Shown here piece after piece: positions 1 through 11,171 of a stretch of DNA of 18,196 nucleotides. The notes below the pieces were generated by a model. That model was not told where the DNA came from and did no database searches. It saw nothing but the letters and a program-made list of their open reading frames with translations. The stretch's first letter is position 1, and each line of letters begins with the position of its first letter. This DNA is from Curvibacter sp. (GTDB lineage: Bacteria > Pseudomonadota > Gammaproteobacteria > Burkholderiales > Burkholderiaceae_C), in contig DNQP01000291.1 of assembly GCA_003500955.1 (NCBI GenBank), forward strand, positions 1-18,196, written 5' to 3'. The position numbers and the translations under genes are program-made.

Positions 1-295
1 CGGCCTGGGCCTTGAAACCCACACCCACCAGGCTTAGCTTCTTCTCGAAGCCCTTGCTGACGCCGACCACCATGTTGTTCACCAGCTGACGCATGGTGCC
101 GCTCATGGCATTGGCTTCACGGGAGTCGTTGGCGGGGGTGAAGCTGAGCTTGCCACCCTCGTTGCTGACCTTGACCAGGGCGGACTGGGCCAGCGACAGC
201 GTGCCACCGGCACCCTTGACGCTGATCTGGTCAGCCTTGACCGACACATCCACCCCGCTCGGGATGGCAACAGGCATTTTTCCTACGCGCGACAT
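1..295 (-). CDS. rplF: 50S ribosomal protein L6, N-terminal part (cut by window edge)
   Basis: The minus-strand frame starts at ATG 293-295 and stays open to the window edge, giving 98 residues of large-subunit protein L6. The N-terminus reads [15 protein letters not shown], the usual bacterial L6 opening, and later segments ([21 protein letters not shown], then [10 protein letters not shown]) match the first L6 fold repeat. A clear Shine-Dalgarno, GAGGAG, sits 9 bases before the start. L6 binds 23S rRNA near the sarcin-ricin loop. It follows rpsH by 21 bases, the standard spc operon order. The C-terminal half lies outside the window, so nothing can be said about its completeness. Confidence 0.97.
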   Translation of the reverse strand, partial: MSRVGKMPVAIPSGVDVSVKADQISVKGAGGTLSLAQSALVKVSNEGGKLSFTPANDSREANAMSGTMRQLVNNMVVGVSKGFEKKLSLVGVGFKAQA

Positions 296-316
296 TTCAG
301 TGTTCTCCTCAATGCC

Positions 317-712
317 TTAGGCCACGTAGCACAGCACTTCGCCGCCGACACCGGTGGCGCGCGCCTTGCGATCGGTCATGACGCCCTTGGGTGTCGTCAC
401 GATGGCCACGCCCAGACCGTTCTGGACCTGGGGGATGGCGTCACGGCCTTTGTACACACGCAGGCCGGGACGGCTCACGCGCTCGATACGCTCGATCACC
501 GGACGGCCGGCGTAGTACTTCAGGGCAATTTCCAGCTCGGACTTGCCACCTTCGGTCTTCACCTGGAAGCCGTCGATGTAGCCCTCGTCCTTCAGCACCT
601 GGGCGATGGCAACCTTCACCTTGGAAGAAGGCACCGACACCGAGGTCTTGGCCACCATCTGCGCGTTACGGATACGCGTCAGCAGGTCGGCGATGGGATC
701 ACTCATGCTCAT
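317..712 (-). CDS. rpsH: 30S ribosomal protein S8
   Basis: The product is 131 residues, the normal length for bacterial S8. The N-terminus [18 protein letters not shown] is the hallmark of the family, and the C-terminal half carries the conserved RPGLRVYKG and [20 protein letters not shown] segments that contact helix 21 of 16S rRNA. The first ATG at 710-712 is preceded by AGGAGAT at good spacing; a second ATG two codons in is possible but less well placed. In E. coli S8 is also the translational repressor of the spc operon, acting near rplE; I could not identify an equivalent site here. It lies between rpsN and rplF, as in most bacteria. Confidence 0.98.
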   Translation of the reverse strand: MSMSDPIADLLTRIRNAQMVAKTSVSVPSSKVKVAIAQVLKDEGYIDGFQVKTEGGKSELEIALKYYAGRPVIERIERVSRPGLRVYKGRDAIPQVQNGLGVAIVTTPKGVMTDRKARATGVGGEVLCYVA

Positions 713-726
713 CTCTAATCTCCTGC

Positions 727-1032
727 TTACCAGCTGGCCTTGGTGACACCGGGGATGTCACCAGCGAAAGCCATCTCACGGATCTTGGCGCGGGCCAGGC
801 CGAACTGGCGGAACGTGCCACGCGGACGGCCGGTGATGGCGCAGCGGTTGCGCTGGCGGGTCGGGTTGGCGTTGCGCGGGAGCTTCTGCAGGCCCAGGCG
901 GGCGGCTGCGCGCTCTTCATCGCTGCGCTTCATATCGCTGGCGATGGCCTTGAGTTCCGCGTGTTTCTTCGCGTACTTGGCGACCAGTTTTTCTCGCTTG
1001 AGCTCGCGCTCGATCAAAGCTACTTTAGCCAC
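727..1032 (-). CDS. rpsN: 30S ribosomal protein S14
   Basis: The product is 101 residues, the long zinc-independent form of S14: it begins [20 protein letters not shown] and ends [11 protein letters not shown], with the family motif [12 protein letters not shown] in the C-terminal half. It has a single cysteine rather than the two CxxC pairs of the short zinc-binding form. The start codon is GTG at 1030-1032, supported by GAGGTGA, which overlaps the rplE stop codon. The gap to rplE is 8 bases, so translation is probably coupled. S14 assembles late into the head of the 30S subunit. Confidence 0.98.
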   Translation of the reverse strand: MAKVALIERELKREKLVAKYAKKHAELKAIASDMKRSDEERAAARLGLQKLPRNANPTRQRNRCAITGRPRGTFRQFGLARAKIREMAFAGDIPGVTKASW

Positions 1033-1040
1033 AGGTCACC

Positions 1041-1580
1041 TCAGTTCTTGAAGGGGAATTTGAAGCCGGCGAGCAGTGCCTTGCACTCTTCATCCGTCTT
1101 GGCCGTCGTCGTGATGCTGATGTTCAGACCACGCAGGGCATCCACCTTGTCGTATTCGATTTCGGGGAAGATGATCTGCTCTTTGACGCCGATGTTGTAG
1201 TTGCCGCGGCCATCGAAGGCGCGACCGGAGATACCACGGAAGTCACGCACGCGCGGCAGGGCCACGGTGACGAAACGGTCTAGGAATTCGTACATCTGCA
1301 CGCCGCGCAGGGTCACCATGCAGCCGATGGCCTGGCCTTCGCGGATCTTGAAACCGGCGATCGCCTTCTTGGCCTTGGTCACGACCGGCTTCTGGCCGGC
1401 GATCTTGGTCAGGTCGCCCACGGCGTTGTCCATGACCTTCTTGTCGGCGACAGCCTCGCTCACACCCATGTTCAGGGTGATCTTGGTCAGGCGCGGCACC
1501 TGCATGGGCGACTTGTAGCCGAACTTGGCGGTCAACTCGGGGACCACCTTCTCACGATAGTGTTGTTGCAGACGTGCCAT
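1041..1580 (-). CDS. rplE: 50S ribosomal protein L5
   Basis: The product is 179 residues, the typical length of L5, which binds 5S rRNA and forms part of the central protuberance. Recognisable segments are [24 protein letters not shown] near the N-terminus, [36 protein letters not shown], and the C-terminal [20 protein letters not shown]. It starts at ATG 1578-1580, only 2 bases after the rplX stop, with CAAGGTGG as ribosome binding site. This is the normal spc operon position between rplX and rpsN. Confidence 0.98.
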   Translation of the reverse strand: MARLQQHYREKVVPELTAKFGYKSPMQVPRLTKITLNMGVSEAVADKKVMDNAVGDLTKIAGQKPVVTKAKKAIAGFKIREGQAIGCMVTLRGVQMYEFLDRFVTVALPRVRDFRGISGRAFDGRGNYNIGVKEQIIFPEIEYDKVDALRGLNISITTTAKTDEECKALLAGFKFPFKN

Positions 1581-1582
1581 GG

Positions 1583-1903
1583 TTATGCCACCTTGATTTC
1601 TTCGCCGCTGGACTTGTAGACACGCACACGCTTGCCGTCAGCCAGGAGCTTGACGCCGACGCGGTCGGCCTTGCCGGTGGCGGCATTGAAGATCGCCACA
1701 TTGGACTGGTGGATGGGCATGGATTTCTCCACGATGCCGCCGGTCGTGCCCTTCATCGGGTTGGGCTTGGTGTGCTTCTTCACCAGGTTCACGCCCTCGA
1801 CCACCACATGGGTCTCGTCCTTGCGCAGCGCGACCTTGCCGCGCTTGCCCTTGTCACGCCCGGTGAGGACGATGACTTCGTCGCCTTTGCGAATCTTGTT
1901 CAT
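1583..1903 (-). CDS. rplX: 50S ribosomal protein L24
   Basis: The product is 106 residues. It opens with [20 protein letters not shown], the KOW motif that defines the L24 family, and continues with [16 protein letters not shown] and [19 protein letters not shown], both characteristic. L24 is an assembly initiator of the 50S subunit and sits near the exit of the peptide tunnel. The ATG at 1901-1903 is preceded by AAGGA and lies 9 bases after the rplN stop codon. Nothing unusual is visible. Confidence 0.98.
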   Translation of the reverse strand: MNKIRKGDEVIVLTGRDKGKRGKVALRKDETHVVVEGVNLVKKHTKPNPMKGTTGGIVEKSMPIHQSNVAIFNAATGKADRVGVKLLADGKRVRVYKSSGEEIKVA

Positions 1904-1912
1904 GGCGTGTCC

Positions 1913-2281
1913 TTAGAGAACTTCGGGAGCCAGGGACACGATCTTCATGAACTTCTCGGTACGCAGTTCACGCGTGACCGGGCCGAAGATGCGGGTGCCG
2001 ATGGGCTCCAGCTTGTTGTTGAGCAGCACGGCGGCGTTGCCGTCGAACTTGACCAGGGAGCCATCACCGCGGCGGATGCCCTTGGCGGTGCGAACCACCA
2101 CAGCGCTGTAGACCTCGCCCTTCTTGACGCGGCCACGCGGAGCGGCTTCCTTGATGCTCACCTTGATGATGTCGCCAACACTGGCGTAGCGACGCTTGGA
2201 ACCGCCGAGCACCTTGATGCACAAAACGGACTTCGCGCCGGTGTTGTCGGCGACTTCTAACCGAGATTCAGTCTGGATCAT
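1913..2281 (-). CDS. rplN: 50S ribosomal protein L14
   Basis: The product is 122 residues, the exact usual length when read from the ATG at 2279-2281. The N-terminus [19 protein letters not shown] is canonical. An in-frame GTG seven codons upstream would add MQVGNIE, which L14 proteins do not carry, so I reject it. The ribosome binding site is weak (GGGA). The C-terminus carries the expected FGPVTRELR and IVSLAPEVL segments. L14 forms a bridge between the ribosomal subunits. It is the first gene of the spc operon, and the gene upstream is glpD rather than a ribosomal protein gene. Confidence 0.98.
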   Translation of the reverse strand: MIQTESRLEVADNTGAKSVLCIKVLGGSKRRYASVGDIIKVSIKEAAPRGRVKKGEVYSAVVVRTAKGIRRGDGSLVKFDGNAAVLLNNKLEPIGTRIFGPVTRELRTEKFMKIVSLAPEVL

Positions 2282-2389
2282 TTCAATATTCCCAACTTGC
2301 ACCGGATGGCGCCTGGGGCGACCAACCGGTCAGTCTTGGGCCCGTCGTCCACGGCACGAACCACTCGCGCCGCTTTTGCTGGGCAGAAA

Positions 2390-2409
2390 CTTCGCCTTTT
2401 CAAGCGAAG
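2390..2409 (-). promoter_or_regulatory. Hairpin at the start of the rplN leader, or weak glpD terminator
   Basis: The minus strand reads CTTCGC, an 8-base loop, then GCGAAG, followed by TTTCTG. The 6-bp stem can be lengthened by G-U pairs. It has two possible roles. As a terminator for glpD its U-tract is short. As an RNA element it would sit right at the 5' end of transcripts from the promoter at 2416-2444, where it could protect the leader. The sequence alone does not decide between them. Confidence 0.4.
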
Positions 2410-2415
2410 CCAGCA

Positions 2416-2444
2416 ATTGTGCCAAAGATTCCTGGGGGCGTCAA
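2416..2444 (-). promoter_or_regulatory. Candidate sigma-70 promoter of the spc operon
   Basis: On the minus strand TTGACG (2439-2444) is followed by exactly 17 bases and then CACAAT (2416-2421), preceded by TGG to form an extended -10. The -35 matches the consensus in five of six positions and the -10 in four of six. The -35 box overlaps the glpD stop codon at 2441-2443. Transcription would start near 2409 and leave a leader of about 130 bases before rplN. This position corresponds to the boundary between the S10 and spc operons in E. coli. Confidence 0.65.
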
Positions 2445-4021
2445 GCGTCTTGTTCGGACGGCCAGCGCAGATAGTCCTGGGCCAGGGCCTGGAAGGCGGC
2501 CAGGGCCGGATCCCGGCCGGTTTCCTGTTCCAGGATGCGCGCCACGGCCGGGGCCACATTGGCGGCCAGCGCCGCATCCAGAAAGAGCAGGCGGGACCGC
2601 CGGGCCAGCACATCCTCGACAGTCAGCGCATACTCATGTCTCGCCGCAAAGCGCACCATGGCGACCGTCAGGCCGGGGGCCAGTTCCTCCCCATGGCCGG
2701 GCAGGCCCGCCAGGACCGATGCCTCCGCGCCATATAAATGAGCGCCGGGTGCAGCGAGCACCCCGGGGCCGGCCGGCGCCTCGGCCGGGGGTGCCCCGAC
2801 CAGACGCAGGCAGTCACTCACGCCGGCGGAACGCTGCGGCAGCAGGCCCGAGCGCATGCAGCGCTCCAGCACATCCTCGGCCATGGCGCGGTAGGTCGTC
2901 CACTTGCCGCCGGTCACCGTCACCAGCCCGCTGGCGCCGACCATCACCGTGTGCTCGCGGCTGATGCTGCCGGTGTCGGCCTCGTCCCCGGCCGGGCGCA
3001 CCAGGGGTCGCAAGCCCACCCAGATGCTCAGCACATCGGCCGGGCTTGGCGCGCGCGCCAGGTAGCGGGCCGCCTCGCCCAGGATGAAATCGAGCTCGGC
3101 ACGCAAGGGCCGCGGCTCGCGCGGCAGATCGCTGCGCGGTGTGTCCGTCGTCCCCAGCACCAGCTTGCCCAGCCAGGGCACGGCAAACAGCACCCGGCCG
3201 TCGGCCGTCTTGGGCACCAGCAGGGCGTGCTCACCCGGCAGGAAGGACCGGTCCACCACCACATGCACGCCCTGGCTCGGCGCCACCATGGGCTCCACAG
3301 CCTTGCCCTGGCCCGCCCCGTCCATCTGGCGCAGGCCGTCCACCCAGACGCCCGTGGCGTTGACCACACAGCGCGCGCGCACTTCATATGTCTGCCCTAC
3401 GATGGCGTCGCGGCAACGCAGGCCGACCAGGCGCGTGTTCTCGTGCAGCAGCGCCGTGACCGGACAGTAATTGAGCAGCAGCGCGCCCTCACGTGCCGCC
3501 GTGCGCGCCAGCGCGATGGCCAGGCGCGCATCGTCGAACTGGCCGTCCCAATATTGGACACCGCCGCTCAGGCCCTGGGCCTGCAGGCGCGGCAGGGCCG
3601 CCAGCGCCTCGGCGCGGCTCAGGAAACGCGTGTCGCCCAGACCCGCGCGGCCGGCGAGCAGGTCATAGAGCTTGAGGCCGATGCCATAGAAGGGCGTCTG
3701 CCACCAGGCATAGGAGGGCATGATGAAGGACAGGCGCGATGCCAGGTGCGGCGCATTGGCCAGCACCGTGCTGCGCTCGTGCAGGGCCTCGCGCACCAGC
3801 GCGATATTGCCCTGGGCCAGATAGCGCACGCCGCCGTGCAGCAGCTTGGTCGAGCGCGAAGAGGTGCCGCCCGCGAAGTCATGCGACTCCAGCAACACCA
3901 CCGAATAGCCACGCGCCGCGGCATCGAGCGCCACACCCAGACCGGTGGCACCACCACCGACCACGGCCAGATCCCAGGTGTGCGGTTCGGCCAGACGGGC
4001 CAGAAGTTGTGCGCGGTGCAT
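2441..4021 (-). CDS. glpD: Aerobic glycerol-3-phosphate dehydrogenase
   Basis: The product, 526 residues from ATG 4019-4021, oxidises glycerol-3-phosphate to dihydroxyacetone phosphate at the inner membrane and passes electrons through FAD to quinone. The N-terminal dinucleotide fold is clear (LAVVGGGATGLGVALDAAARG, then VLLESHDFAGGTSSRSTKL and LLHGGVRYLAQGN). A mid-region TGVWVDGLRQM, the segment VTGGKWTTYRAMAEDV and the C-terminal all-helical domain (RFAARHEYALTVEDVLARRSR) complete the GlpD/DAO layout. E. coli GlpD is about 500 residues. A TTG seven codons further upstream is in frame but less likely. No strong Shine-Dalgarno is visible. It is the last gene of the glycerol uptake operon, separated from glpV by a strong hairpin, and ends 159 bases before rplN on the same strand. 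Confidence 0.95.
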   Translation of the reverse strand: MHRAQLLARLAEPHTWDLAVVGGGATGLGVALDAAARGYSVVLLESHDFAGGTSSRSTKLLHGGVRYLAQGNIALVREALHERSTVLANAPHLASRLSFIMPSYAWWQTPFYGIGLKLYDLLAGRAGLGDTRFLSRAEALAALPRLQAQGLSGGVQYWDGQFDDARLAIALARTAAREGALLLNYCPVTALLHENTRLVGLRCRDAIVGQTYEVRARCVVNATGVWVDGLRQMDGAGQGKAVEPMVAPSQGVHVVVDRSFLPGEHALLVPKTADGRVLFAVPWLGKLVLGTTDTPRSDLPREPRPLRAELDFILGEAARYLARAPSPADVLSIWVGLRPLVRPAGDEADTGSISREHTVMVGASGLVTVTGGKWTTYRAMAEDVLERCMRSGLLPQRSAGVSDCLRLVGAPPAEAPAGPGVLAAPGAHLYGAEASVLAGLPGHGEELAPGLTVAMVRFAARHEYALTVEDVLARRSRLLFLDAALAANVAPAVARILEQETGRDPALAAFQALAQDYLRWPSEQDA

Positions 4022-4051
4022 GCAATCAGGACTCAAATACAAACGGGACAG

Positions 4052-4095
4052 GGCGACCGTGGACTGTACCCTGCAAGGGCTGTGCCACGGTCGCC
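4052..4095 (-). promoter_or_regulatory. Strong hairpin between glpV and glpD
   Basis: GGCGACCGTGG (4052-4062, plus strand) and CCACGGTCGCC (4085-4095) form a perfect 11-bp inverted repeat around a 22-base loop, and the loop itself contains CCCT-GCA-AGGG. It fills most of the gap between the glpV stop and the glpD start. On the minus strand it is followed by CTGTCCCGTTTGTATTTG rather than a clean U-tract, so it is not a textbook terminator. An attenuator or a 3' stabiliser of the upstream glpV message fits better. This is inference from structure and position. Confidence 0.65.
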
Positions 4096-4114
4096 GCTGA
4101 CTCTCTCTTGACGC

Positions 4115-5848
<1,734 letters not shown>

Positions 5849-5868
5849 TGCGATCTCCTCTGGTATCA

Positions 5869-5902
5869 GCTCCCCCTGAATCGAGAACCCGGCCGGGGGA
5901 GC
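5869..5902 (-). promoter_or_regulatory. Hairpin just upstream of the glpV ribosome binding site
   Basis: GCTCCCCC (5869-5876, plus strand) pairs with GGGGGAGC (5895-5902) in a perfect 8-bp stem with an 18-base loop. In the glp message the stem ends 8 bases before the GAGGAG of glpV. It could shield a processed 5' end of a glpV transcript or modulate glpV initiation. No experimental support is available from the sequence. Confidence 0.5.
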
Positions 5903-5950
5903 CTCTGGCCGTTTTCCCTTGCGTCCTTGCGCTGACGCGATGCCGTCGGC

Positions 5951-5973
5951 AAGGCGCGCGTGGAGCGCGCCTT
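5951..5973 (-). promoter_or_regulatory. Hairpin at the glpU stop codon
   Basis: AAGGCGCGC (5951-5959, plus strand) and GCGCGCCTT (5965-5973) form a perfect 9-bp stem with a 5-base loop, and the stem begins on the last base of the glpU stop codon. No U-tract follows on the minus strand (the sequence continues GCCGACGGCATC), so a full terminator is unlikely. A partial terminator or a barrier to 3' exonucleases at the end of the glpSTPQU segment is plausible. Confidence 0.55.
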
Positions 5974-6281
5974 CAGCCCTTTCTCATGACCAGCGCCAGC
6001 AGCAGCATGGACGCCACAAACGAAATCCAGACGCTGGGCTCCTGCTCCAGCGCGAGCCACTGCATCAGCCTCTCGCTCACGCCGACAAACGCCAGGTTCA
6101 GGTAGGCCGCGCACAGCAGGCCGATGAAGAGCCGATCCCCGCGCGTCGTGCGCAGCGGCAGAAAGCCCTTGCGCTCCAGCGTGGGCGACCTGATCTCCCA
6201 CACCGTCATCACCACGAGCATCAAGGCAATGCCGGTGAAGAAGCCCGCCACGGGCGCTGTCCAGGCCATCCAGTCAAACAT
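5973..6281 (-). CDS. glpU: Small membrane protein of the glycerol ABC transporter (DUF2160 type)
   Basis: The product is 102 residues with three hydrophobic segments: roughly residues 7-27 (WTAPVAGFFTGIALMLVVMT), 51-66 (LFIGLLCAAYLNLAFV) and 84-99 (VWISFVASMLLLALVM). The link between the first two, EIRSPTLERKGFLPLRTTRGDR, is the conserved feature I associate with the DUF2160 family, which occurs in glycerol ABC operons between the second permease and the binding protein. Its biochemical role is not established. It starts at ATG 6279-6281 after AGGAGC, 15 bases downstream of glpQ, and is followed by a 124-base gap holding two hairpins before glpV. Confidence 0.85.
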   Translation of the reverse strand: MFDWMAWTAPVAGFFTGIALMLVVMTVWEIRSPTLERKGFLPLRTTRGDRLFIGLLCAAYLNLAFVGVSERLMQWLALEQEPSVWISFVASMLLLALVMRKG

Positions 6282-6296
6282 CTTGTGCTCCTAGGC

Positions 6297-7101
6297 TCAG
6301 ACCCGCCCCATGGCAAAGCCCTTGGCGATGTAGTTGCGCACGAACCAGATCACGATGGCGCCAGGCACGATGGTCAGGGTGCCGGCCGCCGCCAGCACGG
6401 CCCAGTCCATGCCCGCGGCCGACACGGTGCGGGTCATGGTGGCCACGATGGGCTTGGCGTCCACGCTGGTCAGGGTGCGCGCCATCAGCAGCTCCACCCA
6501 GCTGAACATGAAGCAGAAGAAAGCCGCCACACCCACGCCGGACTTGATCAGCGGCATGAAGATGAACACAAAGAAGCGCGGGAAGGAATAGCCGTCGATG
6601 TAGGCGGTCTCGTCGATCTCGCGCGGAATGCCGCTCATGAAGCCTTCCAGGATCCAGACCGCCAGCGGCACGTTGAACACCAGATGCGCCAACGCCACGG
6701 CCAGGTGCGTGTCCATCAGGCCCAGCGTGGTGTAGAGCTGGAAGAAGGGCAGCAGGAACACCGCCGGCGGCGTCATGCGGTTGGTCAGCAGCCAGAAGAA
6801 CACATGCTTGTCACCGAGGAAACGGTAGCGCGAGAAGGCATACGCCGCCGGCAGCGCCACGGCGACGGACAGGACCGTGTTGATGGCCACGTAGATCATC
6901 GAGTTCACGTAGCCCATGTACCAGGCCGGGTCGGTGAAGATGGTCTTGTAGTTGTCCCAGGTGAACTGCTGCGGCCACAGCGCGAAGGTCGACAGGATCT
7001 CCTCGTTGGTCCGGAAGGACATGTTGACCATCCAGTAGATCGGCAGGATGGCGAACAGCAGGTAGGCCAGCAGGAAGAGCGTGCGCAGGGGCAGGCGTGA
7101 T

Positions 7102-7109
<8 letters not shown>
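6297..7109 (-). CDS. glpQ: Glycerol ABC transporter, permease (MalG/UgpE type)
   Basis: The product is 270 residues, the size of the second permease of sugar-class ABC importers. About six membrane segments are visible, beginning with LFLLAYLLFAILPIYWMVN. The cytoplasmic coupling loop (EAA motif) reads EIDETAYIDGYSFPRFFVFIFMPL, and this docks on the ATPase. The start codon overlaps the end of glpP by 8 bases, implying translational coupling, with GGAGC as ribosome binding site. This GlpQ is a permease and is unrelated to the E. coli phosphodiesterase that carries the same symbol. It should pair with GlpP to form the channel. Confidence 0.9.
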
Positions 7110-7979
<870 letters not shown>

Positions 7980-7983
<4 letters not shown>

Positions 7984-9092
7984 GCGACCGGCTCCCTGTG
8001 CGGCGAGACCAGCAACTGGCCATCCCGATAGAAACAGCTGCGCGCGCCGACCAGCCGCAGACCGACTTCGGCCCCGGCTGCGGGCAGCGCCTCGTCCAGC
8101 CCGAGGCGGGCACGCACCAGGGCGTCGCCGATGCGCGCTGTCAGCAGGCCATAGGTGCCCACGTCCTGGCAGCTCAAGACCTGGGCCGCCAGCACGCCGG
8201 GCGCGCCCAGGGGGGCCAGCGTCACGTATTCCGGCCGCACGCCCAGCGTGAACTCGCCGGCCGCGGCCAGCATGGAAGCATCCGCCCCTTCGGGGACGGC
8301 CACCGGCCGACCCGCCACCTCCAGCCTACCGTCGCGCCAGGCCGCGGGCAGGAAGTTCATGCCCGGCGAGCCGATGAAGTGCCCGACAAAGGTGTGTTCG
8401 GGCCGCTCGAACAGCGCGTCGGCCGTGCCCACCTGCACCACGCGCCCCTCGGTCATCACCACCACCTGGTCGGCAAAGGTCAGCGCCTCCACCTGGTCGT
8501 GTGTCACATAGATCAGCGTGAGCTTGAGTTCGTGGTGGATCTGCTTGAGCTTGCGGCGCAGCTTCCACTTCAGGTGCGGGTCGATCACGGTCAAGGGCTC
8601 GTCGAAGAGCACGGCCGACACGTCCTCGCGCACCAGCCCCCGGCCCAGCGAGATCTTCTGCTTGGCGTCGGCCGACAGACCCGCCGCGCGCTGATCGAGC
8701 TGACCGCTGAGCTCCAGCATCTCCGCGATGACCCCCACACGCTGGCGGATGCGCTCGGGCGCCACCTTGCGGTTGCGCAGCGGGAAGGCCAGGTTCTCGC
8801 CCACGGTCATGGTGTCGTAGATCACCGGGAACTGGAAGACCTGGGCGATGTTGCGTTCCTGCGGCGTGCGCTGCGTCACGTCCCGCCCGTCGAACACCAC
8901 CTGGCCGTGCGAGGGCTGGACCAGGCCCGAGATGATGTTGAGCATGGTGGTCTTGCCGCAGCCCGAGGGCCCGAGCAAGGCATAGGCCCCGCCGTCCTCG
9001 AAGGTCATGCGCAGAGGCCGCAAGGCGTAGTCGGCGTCCTCCTTGGGGTCCGCCTTGTAGGAGTGGGCCAGGTCGAGCTCGATGCGTGCCAT
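7980..9092 (-). CDS. glpT: Glycerol ABC transporter, ATP-binding subunit with degenerate signature motif
   Basis: The product is 370 residues from ATG 9090-9092 (a longer frame exists but this start has GGGAGGGG upstream and sits one base after the glpS stop). Walker A is GPSGCGKT (41-48), the Q-loop is VFQF (Gln87), Walker B is VLFDEP (Asp164, Glu165) and the switch histidine is in YVTHDQ (His198). The ABC signature, normally LSGGQ, reads LSADA (139-143), so this subunit has lost the motif that contacts ATP bound to its partner. A C-terminal regulatory-type domain (about 240-370) follows, as in MalK. It is expected to pair with GlpS. The symbol follows the rhizobial transporter and does not denote the E. 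coli glycerol-3-phosphate antiporter. Confidence 0.9.
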
Positions 9093-9093
9093 C

Positions 9094-10188
<1,095 letters not shown>

Positions 10189-10376
10189 GGCCACTCCCAC
10201 GCGGCGGCGCGCGAATCTGAGCCCGAAAAGGTTAAAAATGAACGGAACATGGCATTTTTTCTGCTCTTCAATGTTCGAATTTATTATTTATATTTTCGTT
10301 TTCTTTCGGTATTTTCCCTAAGCAGGGCGCCTGACGGTTTGTTTATGGTCTACTCGCCGCAACAAAAAGCCGACGA
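10189..10376. promoter_or_regulatory. Divergent glpS / glpR control region with candidate GlpR operators
   Basis: This 188-base gap is strikingly AT-rich from about 10228 to 10318 against a GC-rich background. It holds repeated TTCG half-sites on the plus strand at 10274, 10295 and 10305 (ATGTTCGAA, ATTTTCGTT, CTTTCGG), spaced 21 and 10 bases, which is close to whole helical turns. CGAAAAG at 10224-10230 is a half-site in the other direction, and GAACAT (10245-10250) with ATGTTC (10271-10276) forms a 6-bp inverted repeat 20 bases apart. ATTTTCG matches the half-site reported for Pseudomonas GlpR as I remember it. TATATT at 10289-10294 could be a -10 for glpR, and the overlapping TATAAA on the minus strand a -10 for glpS. 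Exact promoters are uncertain. Confidence 0.6.
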
Positions 10377-11144
10377 GTGATGACGCCCAATCCACGCCAG
10401 GCCCGCCTGCTCGAAGAGGTGCGGGCCCGAGGCTCGGCCTCCATCGAGGCGCTGGCCGAGCAGTTCCAGGTCACCCTGCAGACCGTGCGCCGCGACGTGC
10501 AGCGGCTGGCCGAGGCCGGCCTGCTGGCCCGCTTCCATGGCGGCGTGCGCCTGCCCAGCTCCACCACGGAAAACATCGCCTACCGCCAGCGCCAGGCCCT
10601 GCAGGCCGAAGGCAAGTCGCGGATCGCGCGCGCGATCGCCCAGCGCGTGCCCAACGGCTGCTCGCTGATCATGAACATCGGCACCACCATCGAAGCCGTG
10701 GCGCGCGAGCTCGTGCGGCACCGCGGCCTGCGCGTCATCACCAACAATCTGCACGTGGCGTCCATCCTGGTTGACAACCCGGACTGCGAGGTCATCATTG
10801 CCGGCGGCGTGGTGCGCGCGCTCGACCGCGGCATCGTGGGCGAGGCCACGGTGGACTTCATCAGCCAGTTCAAGGTGGACATCGGCCTGATCGGCATCAG
10901 CGGCATCGAGGCCGACGGCACGCTGCGCGACTACGATTACCGCGAGGTGAAGGTCGCGCGCACCATCATCGACCACTCGCGCGAGGTCTGGCTGGCGGCC
11001 GACCACAGCAAGTTCCACCGCCCGGCCATGGTGCAGCTGGCCCCGCTGGGCGACATCGACCGCATCTTCACCGACGCCGAGCCGCCCGAGCTGTTCGCCC
11101 CGCTCATGGCGCAGGCGGGCGTAGAGTGCGTGATCGCCGACTGA
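10377..11144 (+). CDS. glpR: DeoR-family repressor of glycerol genes
   Basis: The product is 254-255 residues; translation begins either at GTG 10377 or the adjacent ATG 10380, and no strong ribosome binding site separates them. The N-terminal winged helix-turn-helix is typical of DeoR regulators (RQARLLEEVRARGSASIEALAEQFQVTLQTVRRDVQRL, residues about 7-45), followed by GLLARFHGGV. The C-terminal sugar-phosphate sensing domain shows IMNIGTTIEAVARELV, VITNNLHVASIL, IIAGGVVRALDRGIVGEA and DIGLIGISGI, as in GlpR. The ligand is expected to be glycerol-3-phosphate, which releases the repressor. It is divergent from glpSTPQUV-glpD and precedes glpK by 27 bases, so it probably represses both units and itself. 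Confidence 0.92.
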   Translation: MMTPNPRQARLLEEVRARGSASIEALAEQFQVTLQTVRRDVQRLAEAGLLARFHGGVRLPSSTTENIAYRQRQALQAEGKSRIARAIAQRVPNGCSLIMNIGTTIEAVARELVRHRGLRVITNNLHVASILVDNPDCEVIIAGGVVRALDRGIVGEATVDFISQFKVDIGLIGISGIEADGTLRDYDYREVKVARTIIDHSREVWLAADHSKFHRPAMVQLAPLGDIDRIFTDAEPPELFAPLMAQAGVECVIAD

Positions 11145-11171
11145 GCCCCCGTCCCAAGAGGAGACCTACCG

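Noticed and set aside
2282..2302. Seven-residue N-terminal extension of L14 from an upstream GTG
   Set aside because: L14 is highly conserved and begins at MIQTES; the extension has no counterpart.
2411..2424. Reading TGGCAC upstream of rplN, oxyR and the exported protein gene as a sigma-54 -24 box
   Set aside because: The required GC-containing -12 box (TTGC) is not at the fixed spacing in any of the copies, whereas the bases fit an extended sigma-70 -10.
2278..2613. 111-residue minus-strand frame across the glpD end and the rplN leader
   Set aside because: It overlaps glpD in another phase, is Trp- and Arg-rich and ends inside the rplN leader; no motif or ribosome binding site supports it.
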